Positions 36,775-44,877 of a stretch of DNA of 60,084 bases are shown piece after piece. The position numbers were made by a program, and so were the translations under genes. Numbering within the stretch: position 1 is the stretch's first letter; each line of letters begins with the position of its first letter. Source of the stretch: a bacterium (GTDB lineage: Bacteria; CAIWAD01); the NCBI GenBank assembly GCA_030685015.1, contig JAUXWS010000020.1, forward strand, positions 1 through 60,084, read 5' to 3'. Below the pieces are notes generated by a model. The model ran no database searches. It saw nothing but the letters and a program-made list of their open reading frames with translations, and was not told the origin of the DNA.

Positions 36775-37364
36775 TGAAGGACCGGACTCCCAACCAGCTG
36801 TTGGACCACAACTACGACGGCATCGAAGAGTACGACAACCCGCTGCCCCGGTGGTGGGTGTGGATCTTCTGGGCCACCATCATTTTCGCCGAGCTCTACT
36901 TCATCTGGTTCCATCTTGGTCCCGGGCGCAGCATCCACGACGAGTACGCCGAGGAGATGGCCACCTGGGACGCCCGCTTGGCCGAGCTGGCTCCCGCCGC
37001 GGTCAGCGAGGCCGACCTCCAGAAGATCCTCGGGGATCCGGCCCGCGTCCAGGCCGGTGCCCTGGTCTTCGCCGGCAAGTGCATGCCCTGCCACGCCGCC
37101 GACGGCGGCGGCATGACCGGCCTGGGGCCCAATCTCACGGACGACTGGTGGAAGCAGGGGGACGGCAGCCTGGCGGCCATCTATCAAGTGGTGCGCGACG
37201 GCGTGGCCGGCACCGCCATGCAGGCCTGGGACCAGCAGTTGAAGCCGGGGGAGCTGCAAGAGGTGACGGCCTTCGTCCACTCCCTCCAGGGCACGACGCC
37301 GGCCAATCCCAAGGAGCCGGAGGGTCGGCAGCTGGGCGTGGCCGACCAGGCGGCCGGACAGTAA
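36774..37364 (+). CDS. ccoP: cbb3 oxidase subunit III, monoheme-type CcoP
   Basis: The 196-residue protein has a CcoP N-terminal region (HNYDGIEEYDNPLPRWWVWI and a membrane helix, ~30-50) and then one cytochrome c domain with CMPCH and GLGPNLTDDWW, and a Met ligand in GTAMQAW. Most CcoP proteins carry two heme c domains and are ~300 residues; this one has a single heme. The ATG at 36774 overlaps the ccoQ stop; a GTG at 36771 would add one residue. Confidence 0.92.
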   Translation: MKDRTPNQLLDHNYDGIEEYDNPLPRWWVWIFWATIIFAELYFIWFHLGPGRSIHDEYAEEMATWDARLAELAPAAVSEADLQKILGDPARVQAGALVFAGKCMPCHAADGGGMTGLGPNLTDDWWKQGDGSLAAIYQVVRDGVAGTAMQAWDQQLKPGELQEVTAFVHSLQGTTPANPKEPEGRQLGVADQAAGQ

Positions 37365-37497
37365 GCGCGCGAAGCCGCGACGGGCGGATCAGGGTCACGC
37401 CGGGGACCCCGCCCGCCGGCAGGGTGTGACACGGCGTCCTCTCGAAGTGGCGGCGCGGCCCCCGCGGCGGGCCGGCCGACGGCAGGAAGGGAGGCGC

Positions 37498-38943
37498 ATG
37501 AGCGAACACTCGGTCCTGGAGGCCCCGGAGCGGGTCCTCTCCACCCTGAACAAGGACGGCAGCCGGCGCTGGCTGCGTCCCCGCCTGGCGCGGGGACCCT
37601 GGCAGCGACGCCGCCTGGTGGTGGCTTGGCTGCTCATCGCGCTCTTCACCCTCATGCCCATCCTGCGCCTCAAGGGCAAGCCGCTCATGCTGCTGGACCT
37701 GGCGGCCCGCGAGTTCACCCTCTTCGGCGCCACCTTCCACGCCACGGACACCCTCTTCCTCATGTTGCTGATGGTGGGCATCCTGCTCTCCATCTTCCTG
37801 CTCACGGCGCTGTTGGGACGGGTCTGGTGCGGCTGGGGCTGTCCCCAGACCGTCTACATGGAATACGTCTTTCGTCCCCTCGAGCGCCTGATCGAGGGCG
37901 ACCACCTGCGCCAGCACGAGCTGGACCAGGGCGGCGGCGCCAGTCCGCGCCGGATGGTCAAGCATCTGGTCTTCCTGCTCATCTCCGTCTTCCTGGCCAA
38001 CACCTTCCTCGCCTATTGGGTGGGATGGGACCGGCTCCTGCACTGGATCAGCGGATCCCCGCTGGAACACTGGGCCGGCTTCCTGGTGATGGCGGTGACC
38101 GCCACCCTCGTGTTCGGCGATTTCGCCTGGTTCCGGGAGCAGACCTGCATCGTGGCCTGCCCCTACGGCCGTCTCCAGAGCGTGCTGCTGGACCGGCACT
38201 CCCTCATCGTGGCCTATGACGCCCGGCGCGGGGAGCCGCGCGCCAAATGGCGCCGGCAAACGGCGGAGCGTCAAGGAGGGGATTGCATCGATTGCCACCA
38301 TTGCGTGGTGGTCTGTCCCACCGGCATCGACATCCGGGCCGGCCTGCAGATGGAGTGCATCCATTGCACCCAATGCATGGACGCCTGCGACACGATCATG
38401 GACCGCATCGGCCGCCCCCGCCGCCTCATCCGCTACGGCAGCCAGGCCGAGCTGGAGACGGGCGTGCGCCGCTTCCTGCGGCCCCGCGTCGTGCTCTACC
38501 CGCTGGCCCTCGGCCTGGTCCTGGGATTGCTCGTGGTCAACCTGATGCGCCGGGAGGACACGGTGCTGACCATGCTGCGCGGTCTGGGCACACCCTACAG
38601 CGTGATGCCGGGCGACAGCATCGCCAACACGATCCGGCTCAAGGTGGACAACCAGCGGGGGGTGGATCGCCAATACTGGATCCGGCTGGCGGAGCCGGTC
38701 GGGGGACGGGCCATCGTCGCCCCCAATCCCCTGGCCGTGGCGGCCGGGCGCATGAACACGGCGACCATCGTGGTCCTGGTGCCGCGCACCGCCTTTGACG
38801 GCGGGGGCGCCGCGGCCGTCTTCGAAGTGGAGGACGGCCTGGGCTACCAGGCCCGCCTGGCGGGCGCCCTGCTCGGCCCGGCGTCGCATCTGGCGGGAAA
38901 GGCCGGCGAAGAGTCGATGGATCCGGGAGGAGACGATGACTGA
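37498..38943 (+). CDS. ccoG: Cytochrome oxidase accessory protein CcoG (FixG/RdxA)
   Basis: A 481-residue polyferredoxin-like membrane protein needed for cbb3 assembly, proposed to reduce Cu(II) for the oxidase. It has about five helices, GRVWCGWGCPQTVYMEYVFR, CIVACPYGRLQS, and two 4Fe-4S motifs (CIDCHHCVVVCP and CIHCTQCMDACD), then a C-terminal Ig-like domain typical of FixG. GGGAGG precedes the ATG. It overlaps ccoH by 8 bases. Confidence 0.95.
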   Translation: MSEHSVLEAPERVLSTLNKDGSRRWLRPRLARGPWQRRRLVVAWLLIALFTLMPILRLKGKPLMLLDLAAREFTLFGATFHATDTLFLMLLMVGILLSIFLLTALLGRVWCGWGCPQTVYMEYVFRPLERLIEGDHLRQHELDQGGGASPRRMVKHLVFLLISVFLANTFLAYWVGWDRLLHWISGSPLEHWAGFLVMAVTATLVFGDFAWFREQTCIVACPYGRLQSVLLDRHSLIVAYDARRGEPRAKWRRQTAERQGGDCIDCHHCVVVCPTGIDIRAGLQMECIHCTQCMDACDTIMDRIGRPRRLIRYGSQAELETGVRRFLRPRVVLYPLALGLVLGLLVVNLMRREDTVLTMLRGLGTPYSVMPGDSIANTIRLKVDNQRGVDRQYWIRLAEPVGGRAIVAPNPLAVAAGRMNTATIVVLVPRTAFDGGGAAAVFEVEDGLGYQARLAGALLGPASHLAGKAGEESMDPGGDDD

Positions 38944-39457
38944 GCAAACGCGGCGCGGCCGCTGGTGGCCCTGGGCCGTCGTCGCCCTGCTGGTCTTGAT
39001 GGGCACGATGATGGCCGTGCTCATCAAGGTGGCCGTCGACGACCCCACCCATGTGGTGGAGCCGGATTACTACCAGAAGGCCATGCGCTGGGACGACACC
39101 GCCGCCCTGCGCGATGCGAGCGCGCGGCTGGGCTGGCAGGTCCGCCTCGACTTCCGCGAAGTGCCGGGCGAGCTGCTGGCGGGGGCGGGCCATCCGCCTC
39201 CCAACACGCTGGTCGTGGCCATCCTGACGGACTCGACGGGGGCCGCCCTCGCCGGCCTCAACGTCCACCTGCGCGCCTTCTTCAGCGCCCGCGCCGACCG
39301 TGTCTACGAGGCGGATCTGCCGGAGGTGGCGGGAGGCTACGGCGCCGCCTTCCGCCTGGGGCCGCCCGGCATCTGGGACTTCGAGCTGAGCGCCCGCCGC
39401 GACAGCACGACCTTCGTCTGGAGCGGCACGCGGGAGCTGGGCGCCGTGCGCGAGTAG
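38936..39457 (+). CDS. ccoH: CcoH/FixH family oxidase assembly protein
   Basis: The 173-residue protein has one N-terminal membrane anchor (WWPWAVVALLVLMGTMMAV) and a periplasmic domain starting with the FixH signature VEPDYYQKAMRWDD. CcoH stabilises the cbb3 complex and works with CcoI and CcoS. The start lies within the end of ccoG. Confidence 0.9.
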   Translation: MTEQTRRGRWWPWAVVALLVLMGTMMAVLIKVAVDDPTHVVEPDYYQKAMRWDDTAALRDASARLGWQVRLDFREVPGELLAGAGHPPPNTLVVAILTDSTGAALAGLNVHLRAFFSARADRVYEADLPEVAGGYGAAFRLGPPGIWDFELSARRDSTTFVWSGTRELGAVRE

Positions 39458-39467
39458 GGAGGGGTTG

Positions 39468-40268
39468 ATGGAGGCTCTGTTCCTGGCCGTGTTGGCCGCC
39501 AGCCTGCTGGGCAGCCTGCATTGCGCCGGCATGTGCGGTGGTTTCGTCGCCTTCTACGCGGGGGGGGACCGCTCCCACGGCCGCTCGCGCCTCCTCTCGC
39601 ACGCCGCCTACAGCGGCGGCCGCCTGCTCACCTATGCCCTGCTGGGGGTGGCGGCCGGGATCCTGGGGCGGGCCCTCGACCTGGCCGGCGCCGCGGCGGG
39701 CTTGCAGCGCGGCGCGGCGGTGGCCGCCGGCCTCCTCATGATGCTGTGGGGCCTCGTCATGCTCTTGCAGGTGAAGGGCCTGCGCATCTCCACCCACCTG
39801 CCGCCCGTCTTCCAGCGCCTGGTCCAGGAGGCGCTGGGACAATTGGGGGACAAGCCGCCCGTGGTCAAGGCCCTGGTGCTGGGCCTGCTCTCGACCCTGC
39901 TTCCCTGCGGCTGGCTCTACGCCTTCGCCATCACCGCCGCCGGCACGGGGGATCCGGTCGCCGGGGCCCTGGTCATGGTGGCTTTCTGGCTGGGCACGCT
40001 GCCCGTGCTGCTGACGCTGGGCATGGGCGTGCAGGCGATGGCCGGACCGCTCCGCCGGCATCTGCCCGTGATCAGCGCCCTCCTCCTCATGGTGATCGGC
40101 GCCCTGACCGTGCTGGACCGCGCCAGCATCTCGGTGGAGCGCTTCCGCGGGATCGGGGCCGCCGTGGCGGTGGAGGCGGAACAGCCTGCCGCCACGGGGC
40201 TCAAACCCTGGGAACTGCCCTGTTGCCAGGCCCCGGGCGACAGCACCAGCTCGAAGCCGCACAAGTGA
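39468..40268 (+). CDS. TauE/SafE-like (DsbD-type) membrane protein of the cco operon
   Basis: A 266-residue protein with about six helices. It begins GSLHCAGMCGGFVAFYAGG and has STLLPCGWLYAFAITAAGTG in the second half. These Cys-containing motifs define the 'sulfite exporter TauE/SafE' group that commonly stands between ccoH and ccoI and is related to DsbD/CcdA membrane domains. It probably helps deliver copper or electrons for oxidase maturation. Ten bases separate it from ccoI. Confidence 0.88.
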   Translation: MEALFLAVLAASLLGSLHCAGMCGGFVAFYAGGDRSHGRSRLLSHAAYSGGRLLTYALLGVAAGILGRALDLAGAAAGLQRGAAVAAGLLMMLWGLVMLLQVKGLRISTHLPPVFQRLVQEALGQLGDKPPVVKALVLGLLSTLLPCGWLYAFAITAAGTGDPVAGALVMVAFWLGTLPVLLTLGMGVQAMAGPLRRHLPVISALLLMVIGALTVLDRASISVERFRGIGAAVAVEAEQPAATGLKPWELPCCQAPGDSTSSKPHK

Positions 40269-40278
40269 GCGGGCAGGC

Positions 40279-42726
40279 ATGACGAGCGGGACCCCCACCC
40301 GCTGCACCCACTGCGGCCTGCCCGTCCCCGCCGGCCTGATCGAGCCGGGGGTGGAGCATCCGTTCTGCTGCAATGGCTGCCGCACGGTCCATGAGGTGAT
40401 CCACCACCACGGCCTGGAGCAGTTCTACCGCGTGGCCCAGGTCACCGGCGAGACGCCCTGGAAGGCCAATCCGAGCGGCCGCACCTTCGAGGACTTCGAC
40501 GACCCCGCCTTCCTCGAACTATATGCCCGCCCCCTGGCCGGCGGACTGCGGCAGGTGGAGTTCTATCTGGAGAATGTCCACTGCGCCGCCTGTGTCTGGC
40601 TGGTGGAGAAGACGCCCCTGGCCATCCCCGGCGTGGTGGAGGCCCGCCTGGACGTGCGGCGCTCCCAGGCCACCATTGTCTGGGACCCGGCCCGCAGCCG
40701 GCTCTCGGCGGCAGCCTGCTTCCTTGACCAGCTGGGTTATCCGCCCCATCCCTATCGCGGCATCAAGGTGCGGGAGATGCGCCGCATGGAGGATCGCCGC
40801 CTCCTGCTGCGCATCGGGGTGGCGGGGGCGGTGGCGGCCAACGTCATGATCATCGCCGTCGCCCTTTACGGGGGTTTCTTCCATGGGATGGAGGCCCAGT
40901 ACGAGACCTTCTTCCGCTGGGTCAGCCTGGCGGCCATCCTGCCCTCCATGTTCTACTCGGCCTCCGTCTTCTATCAGGGGGCCTGGGCCGCTCTGCGCAA
41001 CCGACGCCTGCACATGGACCTGCCCGTCAGCATCGGCCTGTCGGCAGGCTTTGTCAGCGGAGTGGTCAACACGGTGCGCGCCAGCGGCGACATCTATTTC
41101 GACTCCCTGGCCACTCTCATCCTTCTCCTGCTGGGTGGACGCTGGCTGGAGCGCCGCCGCCAGCGGGAGTCGGCCGACGCCGCCGAACTGCTCTACTCCC
41201 TGGCCCCCGCCGCCGCCCGCCGCATCGACGCGACGCCCGAGGGCGAGCAGGTGCGGGAGGTGCCGGTGGAGGCGCTCAAGGTGCAGGACCTGGTGGAGGT
41301 GCGGGCGGGCGACCTCGTGCCGGTGGACGGCCTGGTCGAGGAGGGCGTCAGCGAGCTGGACCTCTCCCTCCTCACCGGTGAATCGCGGCCGGTGGCGGTC
41401 CGCGGCGGCGAGGCGGTCCATGCCGGCACGACCAATCTGCTCTCGCCTCTGCGCGTGCGGGTGGAGGCGACGGGTGAGCAGACCCGCGTGGGCCGCCTCA
41501 TGCAGGTGGTGGAGGAAGCAGCCGGCCGCCGGGCGCCCATCGTGCGGCTGGCCGACCGCCTGGCCGCCTGGTTCACGGGCGTCGTCATCGTGCTGGCCGG
41601 GGGCACTCTCCTGCTCTGGCTGCAGATCGATCCCGCCCACGCGGTCAACCACACCGTGGCCCTCCTCATCATTACTTGCCCCTGCGCCCTGGGCCTGGCC
41701 ACGCCGCTGGCCATCAGCGTGGCGGTGGGCCGGGCGGCCCGGGCGGGCATCCTGGTCAAGGGCGGCGACGTGGTGGAGGCGCTCAGCAGGCCGGGCCTGC
41801 TGCTGCTGGACAAGACGGGCACCCTGACCGAGGGGCGCAGCAGTCTGCGCCTCCTCCTGGGAGACGAGGGCGCGCTGGCCGCCGCCGCCGCCCTCGAACG
41901 CCGCGTGCAGCACCCGGTGGCCCGCGCCCTGGTCAGCGAGGCGGACAGGCGGGCGCCGGGGGGCGAGGGGGAGCACCGCATCGAGGATCTGCGCCAGGAC
42001 CTGGGCGGCGGCATCAGCGGGCGGGTCGACGGCGTGGAGATCTGGGTGGGCAGCCCGGCCTGGGTGGAGTCCCGCCTGGCGGGACCTCTTCCCGCCCAGC
42101 TGCGCGGCTGGGTGGAACACGTGGTGGCGGAGGGCCTCAGCCCCGTCGTCCTGGCCCGCGCCGGCCGGCCGGTGGCCGTGGCCGGGCTGGGGGACGCCCT
42201 GCGCCCGGATGCCGCCGCCACCCTGGCCCGCCTGCGGGAACGGGGCTGGCGCTTGGGCATCCTCTCGGGGGATCATCCCCACATCGTGGCGGAGACGGCC
42301 CGCCGCCTGGGATTGGACCCGTCCTCCTGCCGGGGCGGCGTGCTGCCCGAGGAGAAGCTGGCGGCGGTGGAGGCGGCGGCGCGCCAGGGCACGGTGGTGA
42401 TGGTGGGAGACGGGGTCAACGACGCGGCGGCCCTCTCCGCGGCCACGGTGGGGGTCGGCGTCCACGGCGGCGCCGAGGCCAGCCTGGCGGCGGCGGACGT
42501 CTTCCTGACCAGGCCCGGCCTGGCCGCGGTGGCCGACCTGATGGAAGGCGCCCGTCGCACGGTGCGCGTCATCCGCCGCAATCTCATCTTCTCGCTGTGC
42601 TACAACGTGGTGGGGGCCGGCCTCGCCATCGCCGGGCACATCAATCCCCTGCTCGCCGCTCTGCTCATGCCACTTTCGTCCATCACGGTGGTGACCAGCA
42701 GCTTCCGTTCGCGTACCTTCGTCTGA
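40279..42726 (+). CDS. ccoI: Copper-transporting P-type ATPase for oxidase assembly (CcoI/FixI)
   Basis: The 815-residue pump supplies copper to the cbb3 oxidase. In order: an N-terminal Cys-rich zinc-finger-like domain (CTHCGLPVPAG...FCCNGCRTVHE), an HMA domain with VHCAACVWLVE, eight helices, TGESRPV in the A-domain, Cys467-Pro-Cys469 in [11 protein letters not shown], the phosphorylated Asp511 in DKTGTLTEG, the QHPVA motif and GDGVNDAAALSAA. The extra N-terminal finger and position in the cco operon distinguish it from the detoxifying CopA at 9576. Confidence 0.95.
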   Translation: MTSGTPTRCTHCGLPVPAGLIEPGVEHPFCCNGCRTVHEVIHHHGLEQFYRVAQVTGETPWKANPSGRTFEDFDDPAFLELYARPLAGGLRQVEFYLENVHCAACVWLVEKTPLAIPGVVEARLDVRRSQATIVWDPARSRLSAAACFLDQLGYPPHPYRGIKVREMRRMEDRRLLLRIGVAGAVAANVMIIAVALYGGFFHGMEAQYETFFRWVSLAAILPSMFYSASVFYQGAWAALRNRRLHMDLPVSIGLSAGFVSGVVNTVRASGDIYFDSLATLILLLLGGRWLERRRQRESADAAELLYSLAPAAARRIDATPEGEQVREVPVEALKVQDLVEVRAGDLVPVDGLVEEGVSELDLSLLTGESRPVAVRGGEAVHAGTTNLLSPLRVRVEATGEQTRVGRLMQVVEEAAGRRAPIVRLADRLAAWFTGVVIVLAGGTLLLWLQIDPAHAVNHTVALLIITCPCALGLATPLAISVAVGRAARAGILVKGGDVVEALSRPGLLLLDKTGTLTEGRSSLRLLLGDEGALAAAAALERRVQHPVARALVSEADRRAPGGEGEHRIEDLRQDLGGGISGRVDGVEIWVGSPAWVESRLAGPLPAQLRGWVEHVVAEGLSPVVLARAGRPVAVAGLGDALRPDAAATLARLRERGWRLGILSGDHPHIVAETARRLGLDPSSCRGGVLPEEKLAAVEAAARQGTVVMVGDGVNDAAALSAATVGVGVHGGAEASLAAADVFLTRPGLAAVADLMEGARRTVRVIRRNLIFSLCYNVVGAGLAIAGHINPLLAALLMPLSSITVVTSSFRSRTFV

Positions 42727-42789
42727 GAAGACCGTGCGGGGCAGGCCGGCGGGCGCTCCCCCGGTCGCCACAGCTTCGGGAGGCGTCCC

Positions 42790-43008
42790 GTGTCCGTCAT
42801 CTACCTCGTCCTGCCCCTCGCCCTGCTCATCGCCGCCGGCATGATCTGGGCCTTCATGCGCTCCGTCCGCCGCGGCCAGTTCGACGACCTGGACACACCG
42901 GCCCTGCGCATGCTCTTCGACGACCACCCGGCCCGCCGCGACAAGGCGGGGCAGGCCGGGGATCCGCCCACGAAAGCGGCCGACGAGGCGGAGCCCCCCT
43001 CCGCCTGA
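42790..43008 (+). CDS. ccoS: CcoS oxidase maturation protein
   Basis: A 72-residue protein with one helix (YLVLPLALLIAAGMIWAFMR) and the CcoS signature RRGQFDDLDTPALRMLFDD. CcoS is required for cofactor insertion into cbb3 oxidase. It starts with GTG at 42790, preceded by GGGAGG. It is the last gene of the oxidase operon. Confidence 0.92.
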   Translation: MSVIYLVLPLALLIAAGMIWAFMRSVRRGQFDDLDTPALRMLFDDHPARRDKAGQAGDPPTKAADEAEPPSA

Positions 43009-43081
43009 TCCTGATCCAACCTGGCTGCCACCTTTTGCCGCCCGCCGCACTCGTAGAGGCAGGGGACAGAAAGGCGACCTG

Positions 43082-43690
43082 ATGCATGCACCCGATCCAC
43101 CCCCGGCCGACCTCTTCTGGAGGCTGCTGGAGCCGCACTGGGAGAAGCTGTGCGCCCTGGCGCGGCAGCTGGCGCCTGCCGGCGAGGAGGGCGACCTCTT
43201 GCAGGACTGCCTGCTCAAGGGAGTGGGCGGACTGCCCGGTCTGCGCGACGTGGACCGCTTCATGGCCTGGATGGCCCGCATCCTGGTCCATGAAGCCCGC
43301 CGCCGGCACCGTCGGGGCCTGTGGCGGCGCTGGGGGACGAGGGCGGATCCGGCCGAGGCGATGGAGCTGCCGTCCGGCGGGGACGCGGGCGGCGAGGAGC
43401 ACCTGCGGCGCAGGCACCTCAAGTGTGCCCTGGCCGCCCTGGCGCCGGCGCGGCGCGAGGTGCTGCTCCTGCACTACCTGGGCGGCCTTTCGCTGGCCGA
43501 GGTGGCGCAGGCGCGCGGGGAGGCCCTCAGCGCCGTCAAGACGCGGATCAGCCGGGCGCGCCGGGAACTGCGGGGCATGCTGGAAGGCCGCCTCAACCTG
43601 GCCCTGATCGGACGACAGAGCGAGAAGGAGCTGGATCATGACTTCGAACAGCACCTGGAAGCCGCGCCTCTCCGCGGACAGGAGTCCTGA
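43082..43690 (+). CDS. ECF-family RNA polymerase sigma factor
   Basis: A 202-residue sigma factor with region 2 (EEGDLLQDCLLKGVGGLPGL, then FMAWMARILVHEARRRHRR) and region 4 (LAPARREVLLLHYLGGLSLA and SAVKTRISRARREL). Its gene overlaps the next one by 53 bases, as is usual for sigma/anti-sigma pairs. Target promoters are unknown; autoregulation is likely for this class. Confidence 0.9.
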   Translation: MHAPDPPPADLFWRLLEPHWEKLCALARQLAPAGEEGDLLQDCLLKGVGGLPGLRDVDRFMAWMARILVHEARRRHRRGLWRRWGTRADPAEAMELPSGGDAGGEEHLRRRHLKCALAALAPARREVLLLHYLGGLSLAEVAQARGEALSAVKTRISRARRELRGMLEGRLNLALIGRQSEKELDHDFEQHLEAAPLRGQES

Positions 43691-44654
43691 GCGGGAGGAC
43701 GAGGACCTGCGCGCCCTCTTCCACAGCCTGCGTCCACGATCCGGGGAGCTGCCCGACCTGGCGGAGGAGCGCCGCCGCCTGGAGGCGCGCCTGGCTCGGG
43801 GAAGGGCGGCGGCAAGCGGAGCGCGGGCGCCTGGGCTGGCCCGCCTGGAGAAAGGATGGATGGAGATGTGGAGACCTGCCAACTGGAGCCTGCTGCGCGT
43901 GGCGGGGGCTTGTGCCCTGCTGGCGGTGGTGCTGGCCTGCACCGTGCCTCTTGATTATGACCGCGAAGCCGGCCTCAACTTGCGCCTGACCATCAACGGG
44001 GAGCTGCAACCCGTGCTTGAGCTGTTGCGGGAAGGCCCCTGGAGCCTGGATGCCCTCCGCGTGGATGAGGGGGCGACGGCGAGCGTGGTGGAGGCCAGGC
44101 TGCGGGACGCCCGCGTGGAGGACCTGGAGATCCTGCGCACCCTGGCTGTGGTGGAGGAGCTGGAGAGCGGCCCGTGGGCCGAGGAACGGCGTGGCACGCT
44201 GTTCACCATGATGATGGACAACGTTTTCCATCTGCGCCTGGACATTTCGGGGATGAGCGACGAGCAGATCAACGAGGCCCTGGGCGAGCGCCTGCAGGCC
44301 GAGGGCTATCCCGGCCGCGTGACCGTGCGGCGCCAGGAGGGCATGCCGCAGGTGCTGGTGGAGGTCGAGGGCGACGAGGGAGCGACCCCCGGCCAGCTCA
44401 CCATCGAGCTGTCCGACCGGCGGGACAGCATCGCGACCGAGGGCGTCTGGGTGCAGGAGGGGCGCCCCCTCAACCTGGAGCTGGGCCAACTTGAAGGATT
44501 GAGCGAGGAGGAGATCCGGGCCCGGGTGCGCCAACAGCTGCAGGCGGCCGGCTTGCACCCCGATTCCAGCCAGATCTTCATCCAGCGACATGAATCAGGC
44601 GAAGGGCAGCGCCGTCAGGCCGAGCTGAAGGTGGAGGTGCGGGCCGGCGAGTAG
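43638..44654 (+). CDS. Probable anti-sigma factor or sigma-linked membrane protein
   Basis: The 338-residue protein has a charged cytoplasmic N-terminus (~1-80) containing GELPDLAEERRRLEARLARG, one membrane helix (~85-105, VAGACALLAVVLACTVPL), and a periplasmic domain of ~230 residues with repeated acidic helix/strand units (ISGMSDEQINEALGERLQAE and LEGLSEEEIRARVRQQLQAA are similar to each other). No HxxxCxxC zinc motif of ZAS anti-sigma factors is seen. The 53-base overlap with the sigma gene suggests it holds that factor at the membrane. The family was not recognised. Confidence 0.65.
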   Translation: MTSNSTWKPRLSADRSPEREDEDLRALFHSLRPRSGELPDLAEERRRLEARLARGRAAASGARAPGLARLEKGWMEMWRPANWSLLRVAGACALLAVVLACTVPLDYDREAGLNLRLTINGELQPVLELLREGPWSLDALRVDEGATASVVEARLRDARVEDLEILRTLAVVEELESGPWAEERRGTLFTMMMDNVFHLRLDISGMSDEQINEALGERLQAEGYPGRVTVRRQEGMPQVLVEVEGDEGATPGQLTIELSDRRDSIATEGVWVQEGRPLNLELGQLEGLSEEEIRARVRQQLQAAGLHPDSSQIFIQRHESGEGQRRQAELKVEVRAGE

Positions 44655-44691
44655 ATTCCTGGACGGCCGCCGGGTCGTCAGGACCGATCGA

Positions 44692-44727
44692 CAGGGCGGG
44701 GCGCCAGAGGGCCCCGCCCTGTTTGTT
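44692..44727 (+). terminator. Strong intrinsic terminator after the sigma/anti-sigma genes
   Basis: Perfect 11-bp stem CAGGGCGGGGC / GCCCCGCCCTG with an 8-base loop (44692-44721), followed by TTTGTTC. It ends the sigma operon and separates it from the sensor kinase. Confidence 0.85.
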
Positions 44728-44877
44728 CTCCATTCCATTGGATGATCCCCGCCCTTCTGCATGTCGGGTGTGAATTTCATCCCCATCCGACCGATAAGCA
44801 AGAGAGCAGAAGGGACATCCATTACGGGAAATGGAGCAGAGGTGGGCCGAAAAGGCGTCAGCCACAGCATAAAACGT

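Noticed and set aside
40519-43422. 967-codon minus-strand open frame opposite ccoI and the sigma factor
   Set aside because: A shadow frame spanning several well-supported genes on the other strand.
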